Assembly (NCBI GenBank): GCA_947381415.1
Contig: CANCVB010000008.1
Coordinates: forward strand, 1-64,000
DNA length: 64,000 nt
Reading direction: 5' to 3'
From: Burkholderiales bacterium
GTDB lineage: Bacteria; Pseudomonadota; Gammaproteobacteria; Burkholderiales; Burkholderiaceae_C
Under the pieces are notes generated by a model, which was not told the DNA's origin, searched no databases, and saw only the letters and a program-made list of their open reading frames with translations. Of the stretch, positions 51,369 through 60,291 are shown one piece after another (positions within the stretch are counted from its first letter, which is position 1; each line of letters starts with the position of its first letter). A program made the translations under genes and the position numbers.

Positions 51369-52670
51369 TCAAGGCTGAGTGGTTGACTCTGTTGTTTTAT
51401 CTGGGGTGGCATGGGTACCCTCCATGTGACCGTCCCAGTGAAATTCTTTGGGTGTGGGTTCAATAAAGCTGTCGGTAGGAAGAGAAGGAGCTTGCTGTAA
51501 TGCTTTTGTAAGTCGTGGTGTAACTACAAAAACCAACTCGGTTCGCTGTGATTGGTACTCTGTGCTTCTGAATAAAACGCCCAAGATTGGAATTTCACCC
51601 AAAACAGGAAACAGTTTTACCGCTTCAGTGACATTGCTTTTGATCAAACCGCCTATGACAAAACTCTCGCCGTCATGAAGTTGTACGGTTGTGGATGCTC
51701 TTCGGGTTGTGATGGAGGGAAGCACACTGGATTGACCTGTTGTCGTTGTGACAGTGGTACCCACCAAAGAAAGTTCAGAAACTTCTGGGGTCACGCGCAA
51801 ATTGATCAAACCATCTTCCAGCACTGTGGGTGTAAATTTCAATCCGACGCCGTATTCACGTTCTTCGAGTGCAATGGTGCTGCTGCCTGTGCCATTTACC
51901 TGCGGTACGGGAATAAATATTTTCCCTCCCGCTAAAAATGAACCCTCTTGTCCACTTATGGCTGTGATGGTCGGTTCAGCCAATATTTTCACCAAGCCTT
52001 TTTTTATTTCAGCGTCAAGACTGATGGTGTTGCTTCCATTCTTCATTGTGACGACGCCTGAACCCGTGCCCAGTAAGGAAGAAACAATTCCGATACTGGT
52101 GTTTCCACTGCTGCGTGATCCGTTAATGCCAACACCCAGTTCATTGAGCAAAGTTTTAGACATCTCTGCAACTTTGACTTCTAACATGACTTGCTGTGAC
52201 CCTTCAACGCGCATAAGGTTGATAACTTTTTTTCCATCTGTGAATACTTCAGCTAAAGTGAATAGACGATGAAGTTTGATGGGGTCAGACACAACGCCAC
52301 TCAGGACAATGGTGTCACCCAAAACATCAATGCGAATATTTTTTTCTTTTGGAACCAAGTACTTGAGACGTTCTCTTAAATTTTGAACATCCAATGCAAC
52401 ATTCAAATCCATGATGGTGGTAGCACCATCTTTTGTCCACACCATGATATTGGTATTGCCAGGTTTTTTGCCGAGTAAATACACCTCACGCGAATTGATC
52501 AACATGACGTCAGCGACATCAGGATTACCCACAGCAAGCCGTGTGGCATCAGAGCTCAAGGAAAATACTTGCGATTTGCCGCTGGTTAAATTCACCAGAG
52601 GAGTGGATTGTTGTGACAGCGCGGGTAAGACCACCATCAACCAACAGAGTGAGAAAGTTAAACGCATCAT
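51369..52670 (-). CDS. rcpA: Tad outer-membrane secretin RcpA/CpaC
   Basis: The 433-residue protein has a signal peptide (about 1-19), an N-terminal domain with LTSGKSQVFSLSSDATRLAV, a BON-like part (LGDTIVLSGVVSDPIKLH), and a secretin domain (about 170-400) with LAEPTITAISGQEGSFLAGG and DGLINLRVTPEVSELS. It forms the outer-membrane channel for the pilus. Its gene overlaps rcpC's stop by one base. Confidence 0.92.
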   Translation of the reverse strand: MMRLTFSLCWLMVVLPALSQQSTPLVNLTSGKSQVFSLSSDATRLAVGNPDVADVMLINSREVYLLGKKPGNTNIMVWTKDGATTIMDLNVALDVQNLRERLKYLVPKEKNIRIDVLGDTIVLSGVVSDPIKLHRLFTLAEVFTDGKKVINLMRVEGSQQVMLEVKVAEMSKTLLNELGVGINGSRSSGNTSIGIVSSLLGTGSGVVTMKNGSNTISLDAEIKKGLVKILAEPTITAISGQEGSFLAGGKIFIPVPQVNGTGSSTIALEEREYGVGLKFTPTVLEDGLINLRVTPEVSELSLVGTTVTTTTGQSSVLPSITTRRASTTVQLHDGESFVIGGLIKSNVTEAVKLFPVLGEIPILGVLFRSTEYQSQRTELVFVVTPRLTKALQQAPSLPTDSFIEPTPKEFHWDGHMEGTHATPDKTTESTTQP

Positions 52671-53497
52671 TATTCCAATGTCTTTTTATTGCCGCGAATG
52701 ATTTCAAACTTACCGGTATTGGTTTGATCAATAGGGATAGGTGAAGGTGCAGTTTGCTTGGGTTTCACTTTGTTTGGTAAGCTTGTTTTGGCTATAACGA
52801 CCACTTCAGCCGCAGGAAACAAATCAACCATACGTACACCTGTGGTTTCAATCCGTCCGTTGTCAATTTGACTGCGCAATACCAGTGACAAAGCGCCCAC
52901 ACTTCTTGCAAAGTCAATCTTTTCTGCTTGTTGAGGTGTGACTTCAAGCGTCACCGCATTGACTACCCGTGGCTTGGTTTCACTGGTAGATGCATCTTGT
53001 GCCAAGGCCAAAACCAAAATGCGTTCTAAAACTATTTTGGATACCGGTTGCTCATTTTTTCCTGTAGCGTGCACCATGACATCAACATAATTTCCCGGTA
53101 ATGCAAAACCAGCGACACCTACAATTTCATTGACCTTGACTGTGACTGCACGAGTGCCTTCATGCAGCATGGCAGACAATCCGCCCTTTTCACCTTGGGC
53201 TGCGAGTTTTGAATTCAATATGGGCTCGCCTCGCAATATGGGGGCATTGATTACGCGCTTATAAATTAAGTCGGGTTGTGCAAATGGATCCTTGAGCAAG
53301 GCTGCTGCTGGCCATTCGATCACTTCAAGCATGCCCTCATGTAACTGAGTACCAAAGGGTAAATCTCGGTTAGCGACGACAACTTTGATGGTTGCGAGCT
53401 CGGTGCGCTGTCCAATCCATCTCAATGCAACAGCGACGGCAATGGCACCCATTGCCAATGCAAATAAGATAATTAACAGGGGTCGGAAATTTCTCAC
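52670..53497 (-). CDS. rcpC: Tad pilus assembly protein RcpC/CpaB
   Basis: The start is GTG at 53497 with AGGAAAG upstream (275 residues). Residues ~5-25 are a membrane anchor. A SAF domain follows (VVANRDLPFGTQLHEGMLEV), then the CpaB C-terminal domain with GTRAVTVKVNEIVGVAGF and PGNYVDVMVHATG. It probably binds peptidoglycan or supports the secretin. Position just upstream of the secretin is the usual one. Confidence 0.88.
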   Translation of the reverse strand: MRNFRPLLIILFALAMGAIAVAVALRWIGQRTELATIKVVVANRDLPFGTQLHEGMLEVIEWPAAALLKDPFAQPDLIYKRVINAPILRGEPILNSKLAAQGEKGGLSAMLHEGTRAVTVKVNEIVGVAGFALPGNYVDVMVHATGKNEQPVSKIVLERILVLALAQDASTSETKPRVVNAVTLEVTPQQAEKIDFARSVGALSLVLRSQIDNGRIETTGVRMVDLFPAAEVVVIAKTSLPNKVKPKQTAPSPIPIDQTNTGKFEIIRGNKKTLE

Positions 53498-53525
53498 GCC
53501 TTTCCTTTCTTAGGAAATCTTCAAT

Positions 53526-54056
53526 TTAAATCACATGCAAAATGGCGTATCCCAATGTGCCGAGAGAAATAGCCAAGGCATAGGGAAGTTGGGTAACTTG
53601 CGTAGTTTTTTCAAAGTTGTGTTGTTTGTATCCAGTCATTAACCGAATGAAAACCAACCACATGGCTTGTCTAAACTTTGTGGCTATTTGCATCAGCTGT
53701 CCGCTGTAGGTTGCAATGAGCATGGTTAAAACGCCACCTGCAATTCCCGTCAACAACGCTACTTGCAAAATATCGGGGTAACCTACAAAGCCACCAACAG
53801 CAGCCAACAATTTCACATCTCCTGCCCCCAAAATCCGCAAAACATAAAAGGGTAGAAAGATAACCAAGCCAGTCACTATGCCCATCAAAGCATTCATCCA
53901 TCCAATGCCCATTGACTGCAACGACATCGTTATTCCTGCCAGCAGTCCAACCCCAACCAATTGATTGGGGATGCGCTGTTGGGTCATGTCAAACCATACA
54001 GATGCCATCAACATGGCCGTGCATAACGGCCATGTCAATATGAGTAAATTTGTCAA
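53526..54056 (-). CDS. tadV: Prepilin peptidase TadV/CpaA
   Basis: The start is taken as TTG at 54056, which overlaps the flp stop (TTGA) and includes the first membrane helix; ATG at 54014 would cut that helix. It gives 176 residues with about five helices. The two catalytic aspartates are visible in WFDMTQQRIPN and in GAGDVKLLAAVG (the GxGD motif). It cleaves the leader of the Flp pilin and TadE/F pseudopilins at the inner membrane. Confidence 0.88.
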   Translation of the reverse strand: MTNLLILTWPLCTAMLMASVWFDMTQQRIPNQLVGVGLLAGITMSLQSMGIGWMNALMGIVTGLVIFLPFYVLRILGAGDVKLLAAVGGFVGYPDILQVALLTGIAGGVLTMLIATYSGQLMQIATKFRQAMWLVFIRLMTGYKQHNFEKTTQVTQLPYALAISLGTLGYAILHVI

Positions 54057-54253
54057 GCGTGACAAAGAGCAGCGGTAGGCGTTGCAATACAAGTTGAAAT
54101 ATGGGTAAACATCAGCCCCAGATTTGTGCCCAACAAGGCTGCACCCGTCACAATCGCCAAAGATACCAATGCGACCATCAAGCCGTACTCAATGGCTGTA
54201 GCACCTTGTTCATCATTGACAAAATTTTTGATTGATTTAAATATTGCGTTCAT
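54053..54253 (-). CDS. flp: Flp-family type IVb pilin
   Basis: This 66-residue prepilin has a short basic leader with a processing site after Gly17 (DEQG-ATAIEYGL); Glu and Tyr stand at mature positions +5 and +6, as in Flp pilins. A hydrophobic helix (about 22-45) follows, and a short polar tail with two Cys residues near the C-terminus that could form a disulfide. It is the major pilus subunit and first gene of the leftward tad operon. Confidence 0.92.
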   Translation of the reverse strand: MNAIFKSIKNFVNDEQGATAIEYGLMVALVSLAIVTGAALLGTNLGLMFTHISTCIATPTAALCHA

Positions 54254-54437
54254 CGTTTTCTTTCATGTTGAAGTGCGAAATTGCACTGAGAACAAGCAAA
54301 CTCTAAATCGTAAATTTGCCAAATGCTTATCAGTTTGTCCTGCGACTGGTTTTATTAGCAATTATCAATTTATATGTGCTTCAACGAACAGATCAACCCA
54401 CTGTGTGCACTCAAGATACTGGGATAAGGAGTTCAGT
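54254..54437. promoter_or_regulatory. Divergent flp/AraC control region
   Basis: This 184-base AT-rich region lies between the flp operon and the AraC-family regulator and must hold both promoters. AAGGAG at 54425-54430 is the ribosome site of the regulator. I did not find a convincing palindrome or direct repeat for the AraC protein. Confidence 0.5.
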
Positions 54438-55265
54438 ATGGTTGATGTTTATTCAGTGGTAAATGGTGCTTTTGGTCGACTGGAGGTTGTGCAATACAGC
54501 CACGATTTGGTCATGCATGCACACAGCGAAACGCATTTTGCATTTTGGTTGTATGGGGGTGATGCCTATGTCAATGTTGGCAACAACCAGTTTAAATGTG
54601 CACGCAATCTGGTCTTGGGTATCAATAGCTTGGCATCACACGATTTGAAACTCGTAGATGCATATTCCCCAGCATTTTTTCTGATGCTGTACCTTGAAGA
54701 CAGATGGTTAGATGAGACCTTTAAGCACTTCGGTCGCCCAGTCGTATTACCCAGCGTTGAATTCTCCATTATTGAAGACATTCAAGACGCAAGTTGGAAG
54801 TTGTCGCGTTGCTTGTTGACAGGTAATAAACCGTCTCCCTGCGAGCTTGATTCACAAGTGAAATGGCTGATCGATAACACGGTTGAACAGGCCATGAAAA
54901 TGCATCCATTGCAATTGGTACCTGTTCGTCGAAAAATGGTGGACTATCGCCTCCGTGTGGCAATGGCACACATGCGAGAAAACATAGATAACCCCACCGC
55001 AGCTGAAAAGGTGGCAGACGTGGTTGGGTTGTCAAGGAGTCGATTTTTTGAACTTTTCAATACCCAACTTGATACATCACCACATGTGTATTGGAATTCG
55101 GTTCGATTGGAAGAAGCCGTCAAGCGCTTAAGGTTTAGCGATGAAAACATGACAACACTTGCCATGGACCTGGGGTTTTCAACGCCTGGAAATTTTTCTC
55201 GTTTTTTTCGAGAGCATATTGGTGTGACGCCCAGCACATACCGACGTCTGAGTTATGCGGCATAG
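54438..55265 (+). CDS. AraC-family transcriptional regulator of the Tad locus
   Basis: AAGGAG seven bases upstream supports ATG at 54438 (275 residues). The N-terminal cupin-like domain (about 15-100) contains HDLVMHAHSETHFAFWLYGG. The C-terminal part (about 170-275) has two helix-turn-helix motifs: KVADVVGLSRSRFFELFN and TLAMDLGFSTPGNFSRFFRE with GVTPSTYRR. It is divergent from flp and overlaps the tadE-like gene by 11 bases. It is a probable regulator of pilus genes; the inducer is unknown. Confidence 0.85.
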   Translation: MVDVYSVVNGAFGRLEVVQYSHDLVMHAHSETHFAFWLYGGDAYVNVGNNQFKCARNLVLGINSLASHDLKLVDAYSPAFFLMLYLEDRWLDETFKHFGRPVVLPSVEFSIIEDIQDASWKLSRCLLTGNKPSPCELDSQVKWLIDNTVEQAMKMHPLQLVPVRRKMVDYRLRVAMAHMRENIDNPTAAEKVADVVGLSRSRFFELFNTQLDTSPHVYWNSVRLEEAVKRLRFSDENMTTLAMDLGFSTPGNFSRFFREHIGVTPSTYRRLSYAA

Positions 55266-55665
55266 GATCAAAGGATCGGTAGTGGTTGAATTTGCATTGG
55301 TCCTTCCCTTAACGTTGTTACTGATCGATGGTGTCATGGAGTTCAGTATGGTGATGTATGACAAAGCCGTTATCACGAACGCAGCGCGTGAAGCGGTGAG
55401 GGCGGGAATGGTTATGCGAGACCCCAAAATGAGTAATGCGGATATTGCCGCCATCGCAACACAATACGCCAGTCAATATGTAATTTCTTTTGGGAGGAGC
55501 GATGTTATTCAGGTGGTTGTCACGCAATCGGTTGATTCTGCTTACCAAACACCTTTGAGTGTGATGGTGACCTACACCTACACCAGTCTTTTGACGAGTG
55601 GATTCTTTTCTGCCATTCAACAACCCGTGGTCTTGTCCTCAACAGTATCTTTTCTCAACGAATAA
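55255..55665 (+). CDS. tadE: TadE-like pseudopilin
   Basis: This 136-residue protein starts inside the AraC gene (11-base overlap), so its translation is coupled to that regulator. The short basic leader is followed by GSVVVEFALVLPLTLLLIDG, the TadE pattern with a processing Gly and mature Glu+5-like residue. The rest is a beta-rich domain (VIQVVVTQSVDSAYQTPLSV). TadE-type pseudopilins are cleaved by TadV and initiate or tip the pilus. Confidence 0.85.
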   Translation: MRHRIKGSVVVEFALVLPLTLLLIDGVMEFSMVMYDKAVITNAAREAVRAGMVMRDPKMSNADIAAIATQYASQYVISFGRSDVIQVVVTQSVDSAYQTPLSVMVTYTYTSLLTSGFFSAIQQPVVLSSTVSFLNE

Positions 55666-55681
55666 GCTTTGGATTCAATTT

Positions 55682-56953
55682 ATGACCAGACATTTAAAAA
55701 ACCAATGGACCTCAGTGGTGCAAAGCAAACAATCTGGCGTGATTGTCATATTGCTTGCCATACTGTTACCGGTTCTCTTTGGATTCATGGCATTGGCCAT
55801 TGATATTGGCTATTTATTTCTCACCAAAAACCGGATGCAAGTTGCAGCAGATTCTGCAGCACTGGTTGCTGCCAGTTCGATTCAAAATGGACAAGGCATC
55901 ATCTCAGCCAATGATTGGGCATTAACAGCAACATCAGCTAACAGCTTTACGAATGGTGTCGATTCAACGACGGTCACCGTCAATGTTCCACCTGGTGGCA
56001 CGGAAAGTTACGCTCAAAATGCAAGTTACGTCAAAGTAACGGTTCAGCATACAACGCCGACGTTTCTCGCAGGTTTTTTTGGTGTAATGAATATGCTTGC
56101 TTCGGCATCTGCTGTGGCCGGTCCGGCAGGTGGGGGGAACCCCTGTGTATTGGCTTTAGATAGCACCAGTAATGCCGCACTCAATGTTCAAGGAAGTGCC
56201 AAAATCTTTGCAACAGGATGCGGTATTTACGTTAATTCCAGCAGCATCAATGCGCTTGAATGCACGGGTAAATCCAACCAATTCACTGCCAATGTGATCA
56301 ATGTGGTCGGGGGTATTGATACCAATAAATGTCAAACAAGCACATCGAATTCAGTCAAGGTCAGCGCGCCTATCACGGTAGATCCCTTCATTGATTTTCC
56401 ATTGCCTGATAACACCAAGCTACCTTGTAACCCCATTGATACGAGTAAAAATCCGATCAGCTTGACTTCAGGTACCTACTGTGGGACGACGATCAACAGC
56501 AAAACCTTGAACATGGCTGCGGGTACTTATGTTATTTATGGGGGTGGGCTAACTTTAAAGGGAAGTTCCACCCTGAATGGGGCAGGTGTGACCATCTACA
56601 ACACGGGCGCAGGTACCAGCGGTAAAAATGCCTATGGAAGCATCAACCTCACAGGCACGGGTGGTGTGAATTTAAGCGCTCCTACCGCTGGAAAATATGC
56701 GGGTATGCTCATTTACCAAGACAGTTTAAATAGCCTGCCTGCAACGATTGGTGCGGGCAGTACCATGGTAATTTTGAATGGCAATATTTACTTTCCAAAT
56801 AGCAAATTCACACTTGCTGGTGGCAACACAGATACGTATCCGATTGGTTCTGTGATTGCAAAAACCATCGACTTTGGCGGGACCAATTTTTACATTACCA
56901 ACAAGTATGGTGCGACGGGTACGACAGGAACACGCTCCGCTATTTATGAATAA
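55682..56953 (+). CDS. tadG: TadG-like secreted/anchored pilus protein
   Basis: ATG at 55682 gives 423 residues. The N-terminal helix (about 20-42: VIVILLAILLPVLFGFMALA) with DIGYLFLTKNRMQVAADSAA is the TadG N-terminal signature. The rest is Thr/Ser/Gly-rich with beta repeats (GGGLTLKGSSTLNGAGVTIY and similar), with paired cysteines. It probably projects into the periplasm or out of the cell. It is shorter than von Willebrand-containing TadG proteins and lacks an obvious MIDAS motif. Confidence 0.82.
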   Translation: MTRHLKNQWTSVVQSKQSGVIVILLAILLPVLFGFMALAIDIGYLFLTKNRMQVAADSAALVAASSIQNGQGIISANDWALTATSANSFTNGVDSTTVTVNVPPGGTESYAQNASYVKVTVQHTTPTFLAGFFGVMNMLASASAVAGPAGGGNPCVLALDSTSNAALNVQGSAKIFATGCGIYVNSSSINALECTGKSNQFTANVINVVGGIDTNKCQTSTSNSVKVSAPITVDPFIDFPLPDNTKLPCNPIDTSKNPISLTSGTYCGTTINSKTLNMAAGTYVIYGGGLTLKGSSTLNGAGVTIYNTGAGTSGKNAYGSINLTGTGGVNLSAPTAGKYAGMLIYQDSLNSLPATIGAGSTMVILNGNIYFPNSKFTLAGGNTDTYPIGSVIAKTIDFGGTNFYITNKYGATGTTGTRSAIYE

Positions 56954-56987
56954 TGACCGTGATTGAAGAAAGCGGGATGTACAGCGT

Positions 56988-57401
56988 TCATTCGTTGTAC
57001 ATCACCGTATTGGCGTACATAACAGGTCGGGCTTGAAAGACAGATAAAAATCCGCCAATCATCAATCCTTGGTAGGTATATTGCACAGTCACTTTAATCG
57101 GTAATTGAAAGTAAGGCGTAGTCGATTGCTCGATGGTCGTGGTAACCAAGGTATTTTGCGCAACCATCATTAAATTTGAGATGCAGTAGTCTTGTGCTAA
57201 TTGCCTTACTTGGGCTGTGGACAGTTTGCTTGCGCCTCCAGCACTGCCTGCGCGGGCTGCCAAACTGCTAGCACTGATGAGTACAGACTGGTTGTGAATC
57301 AGAATTCCAAATTCTGCAACCCCATCAATCATCAATACGATCAAAGGAAGTAACAATGCCAATTCAATGGCGGCTGCGCCGGATTGGATGTGTTTACGCA
57401 T
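56988..57401 (-). CDS. Second TadE-like pseudopilin in c-di-GMP operon
   Basis: The start at 57401 is one base after the HD-GYP stop, giving 137 residues; a longer frame would overlap that gene. HIQSGAAAIELALLLPLIVL shows the TadE processing region and hydrophobic helix, and the C-terminal domain has PIKVTVQYTYQGLMIGGFLS, paralleling VMVTYTYTSLLTSGFFS in the protein at 55255. The two are paralogues. Here the pseudopilin is the last gene of a leftward diguanylate cyclase-phosphodiesterase operon, physically linking pilus and c-di-GMP signalling. Confidence 0.83.
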   Translation of the reverse strand: MRKHIQSGAAAIELALLLPLIVLMIDGVAEFGILIHNQSVLISASSLAARAGSAGGASKLSTAQVRQLAQDYCISNLMMVAQNTLVTTTIEQSTTPYFQLPIKVTVQYTYQGLMIGGFLSVFQARPVMYANTVMYNE

Positions 57402-57402
57402 A

Positions 57403-58461
57403 TCAAAGATGATTTGAAATGGCTGGTCGATCAATGAAGTTTTTAAGTGGTGGCAGCAAGTAGTTATCTTCTTTGAAAATCTTTATGCAGGCCTTTACCA
57501 TTCGAGGGTCATACTTGGTTTTGCTTTCAGCATCTAGCGTTTCAAAAGCTTCATCTAAGCTGAATGCAATTCTGTAAGGACGAGCCCCCACCATGGCGTC
57601 AACAGTATCGGCGACAGCCAATATGCGTGCATCATCGCTGATACTGTCTCCTTTGAGCGAATTCGGATAGCCACTGCCATCCAATCTTTCGTGGTGCTGC
57701 AGAACAATTTGTGCCACTGGCCATGGAAAATGGATATTTTTCAACAAGTCATAACCTGACTGCACATGGTTGCGCAACATTTCCACCTCGAAATGACTCA
57801 GCTTGGTGGGTTTCATCAGCACCTGGGTTGGAATGGAAAATTTCCCTATATCGTGAACCATTCCGCTGAGGCGTATACCCTCTATGTTGTGTGGTGTTAA
57901 CTTCAGTTCTGTGGCGATGGCTACCGATAAATGCGCGACGCGAGATTGATGACCGGCGGTATAGGGATCTCGTTCTTCGATCATGGCAGAGAGCACGTGT
58001 ACGATTTCAGACATGCCCAATGACACCAAATGCTGGTGTTCCAACAATTGTTTTTCTGTATTTTTTCGGTCAGTGATGTCGCGAATATTGCACTGAATCA
58101 CCCGATCGCCATTAACGCCATAAGCGTTGCTGACAAACTCGACATTGATGATTTCACCCGACTTGGTCATCAAAGGCAAGTCTTCATAACGAATATAGCC
58201 CTTGTCCTGCAATACCGTGAAGGCAGTCAGTGAAGCTTTCTTGTCAATGATGGCGCCAATTTCCCATAATTTTTTACCTATTATTTCTTCACGCGTATAG
58301 CCTAAGAGGATGATTAAAAAAGGATTAACGTCTTCAATCATGCCCGTGCTGAAATTCAAAATCAAAATGCCATCTTGTGCGGTTTCAAACAATCGGCGGT
58401 ATCGAAGCTCTGATGTCGTTAAAGGGTGTATGAATGTACTTATACTTTGGGTTTTAGTCAT
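57403..58461 (-). CDS. PAS-HD-GYP cyclic-di-GMP phosphodiesterase
   Basis: This 352-residue protein has a PAS domain (about 20-132) and an HD-GYP domain (about 148-330). HD is His203-Asp204 in MVHDIGKFSIP, and the GYP signature is HHERLDGSGYP (256-266); the other metal-binding positions look intact. Such proteins hydrolyse c-di-GMP to pGpG or GMP. No membrane segment is visible, so it is cytoplasmic. It overlaps the diguanylate cyclase stop by four bases (ATGA). The PAS domain may sense redox or a ligand. Confidence 0.9.
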   Translation of the reverse strand: MTKTQSISTFIHPLTTSELRYRRLFETAQDGILILNFSTGMIEDVNPFLIILLGYTREEIIGKKLWEIGAIIDKKASLTAFTVLQDKGYIRYEDLPLMTKSGEIINVEFVSNAYGVNGDRVIQCNIRDITDRKNTEKQLLEHQHLVSLGMSEIVHVLSAMIEERDPYTAGHQSRVAHLSVAIATELKLTPHNIEGIRLSGMVHDIGKFSIPTQVLMKPTKLSHFEVEMLRNHVQSGYDLLKNIHFPWPVAQIVLQHHERLDGSGYPNSLKGDSISDDARILAVADTVDAMVGARPYRIAFSLDEAFETLDAESKTKYDPRMVKACIKIFKEDNYLLPPLKNFIDRPAISNHL

Positions 58462-60002
58462 ATTGAGCTGAGCAGCATTGCCCCCTGTTTTGATGAAATT
58501 GGAGAAGCCAAATGAAATACAGCATATTGATTTCGCCCTCTTGCTTTGGCCATTTGCATAGCCTTATCTGCCATATCAATTAAGTCATCGGTTTGGTTAC
58601 TTTTATTGACAATGGTCGTGACACAACCAATGCTGACTGTAATATTTGCATCGTCAATATCTGGCAAATTTAAATGAATTGCTTGAACAGCTGAGATCAT
58701 GTCCAGTGCCATTTTTTCTGCGGCACATATATTTGTTTGAGGCAAAATAGCAACAAACTCTTCACCCCCCCAGCGGCAAATCAAGTCCATGGGCCGACGA
58801 CAACATAGCGATAAGCTATGCGCTACAGCAATCAAAGCCAAATCACCTGTTTCATGTCCGTATTTTTCATTGAAGCGTCGAAAATAATCTATGTCTATAA
58901 ATAAAACAGACAGTGGATGTTGAGAGCGCATGGACTCTCTTTGAAGCAAGGGGTAGTTTTCATCAAGAGCTCTACGGTTGTGCAAAAGAGTCAAAGGATC
59001 ATGGAGGGCTTTACTTTGTTCTGAAAGCAAATCAATCGACATCTTGTGAACTTGAAAAAATGCGCCCAGAATTATCAAAACACCTATGAGTAAATACACA
59101 AATATATCTATATTTTCTAAAAGAAAAATCTTAAACAACAAGTCCACGGGTAGTTTGGCGATAGTAACCAAACCAAAAATGGGGGACTTTGCAAAACCTA
59201 CCAATACGTCACTTGTAAATTTTTGTTTTGCTTCGTGCCAAACTACTGTACCTCTGACTTCATTTAATTTGTACACATCGTGAACTTGTTCGGATTGCGA
59301 ATTAGATGAATTCTCCAATAACACTTCAGGAAGTGGGTAGGAAAACGATACAGGGCTTCCGTTGTAATGGGTCAATATCTGTGAAATATCTGTTGGGTTT
59401 ATATATTTTTTAAGTTCTTTAACGATATCTTTTTCATGTAATTGCTGCGCGATCACACCTGAGAAACGGCCATGTTTGTCATACAGCGGGACTGCCATGT
59501 GAAAAACCCACTCAGCTGTCGTTCTTGAAACAACCAAAGGGCCTATGCTTTGCTGTTTATCTGGATGATCTCGCAAGTCTTTGAAATAAAAGCGATCTGA
59601 AAAATTGGTAGCTTTTACAGTGACATGATCACTATGGGCAACCAATTGACCATTGGCATCAATCCATACAATTGAACCTAGTAGGTTAGAAATTTTTCTT
59701 TCGTTAAATTCCTTTTTTGAAACTAACAAAATGTCATTTGCTTGCTTTGGTGACACTTCCCCTTTAAGTTGTGCATTCTCAAGATGATGTTTTGTTGTAA
59801 GTAATGAATTTTCTGAATCTGTCAATGTTTGCTCTACCAGCATATTGACAATTTCAGCGCCACGAATAAGCTGTACTTTAGTTGTTTCAATTCTTAATTG
59901 CCAGTTTTTTACCAGTGCAATCCCTGCTCCTAAGCCAATTGTCAGTAGTGTGAGTACACATGACGACTTGATAATCTTGCTCAGATGCTTAGTCTTATAC
60001 AT
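58458..60002 (-). CDS. Membrane diguanylate cyclase with periplasmic sensor domain
   Basis: This 514-residue protein has a first membrane helix (about 13-31), a periplasmic sensor region (about 37-285) with a Cache-like pattern (GSIVWIDANGQLVAHSD, FYFKDLRDHPDKQ), a second helix (about 296-316), and a GGDEF domain (about 335-500). The active site is GGEEF at 412-416, with FIDIDYF at 369-375. The I-site Arg403-x-x-Asp406 lies five residues before it, so product inhibition is likely. It makes c-di-GMP in response to an external signal. Confidence 0.9.
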   Translation of the reverse strand: MYKTKHLSKIIKSSCVLTLLTIGLGAGIALVKNWQLRIETTKVQLIRGAEIVNMLVEQTLTDSENSLLTTKHHLENAQLKGEVSPKQANDILLVSKKEFNERKISNLLGSIVWIDANGQLVAHSDHVTVKATNFSDRFYFKDLRDHPDKQQSIGPLVVSRTTAEWVFHMAVPLYDKHGRFSGVIAQQLHEKDIVKELKKYINPTDISQILTHYNGSPVSFSYPLPEVLLENSSNSQSEQVHDVYKLNEVRGTVVWHEAKQKFTSDVLVGFAKSPIFGLVTIAKLPVDLLFKIFLLENIDIFVYLLIGVLIILGAFFQVHKMSIDLLSEQSKALHDPLTLLHNRRALDENYPLLQRESMRSQHPLSVLFIDIDYFRRFNEKYGHETGDLALIAVAHSLSLCCRRPMDLICRWGGEEFVAILPQTNICAAEKMALDMISAVQAIHLNLPDIDDANITVSIGCVTTIVNKSNQTDDLIDMADKAMQMAKARGRNQYAVFHLASPISSKQGAMLLSSI

Positions 60003-60291
60003 TCAGCGATTTTGCAGAGTGGCTAATTTGTTAAACAACAATTACCATAACAGTTCTGCATAGGTTTTCGTAATTTTATTTTTGTATCTTCGCAGATAGA
60101 TGGACGAATTGATTTTTTTATGAAATGTGTTGATTTTTTCTATCCGGTATTTGGTCATTTGAATATGCTTATGTGTCTTATCGAACAGACCACGGGCCTC
60201 TTCATACGTCAAATCCAGTCTTGATTGACTTTAATAACGACGTTTAATTAGTGAAACCAGTATTAACAAAGGTGCTCTAAAAATTAAGCCC
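60003..60291. other. Divergent AT-rich control region
   Basis: No gene is supported in these 289 bases. It must hold the promoters of the diguanylate cyclase and the PAS protein. I saw no strong palindrome. Confidence 0.4.
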
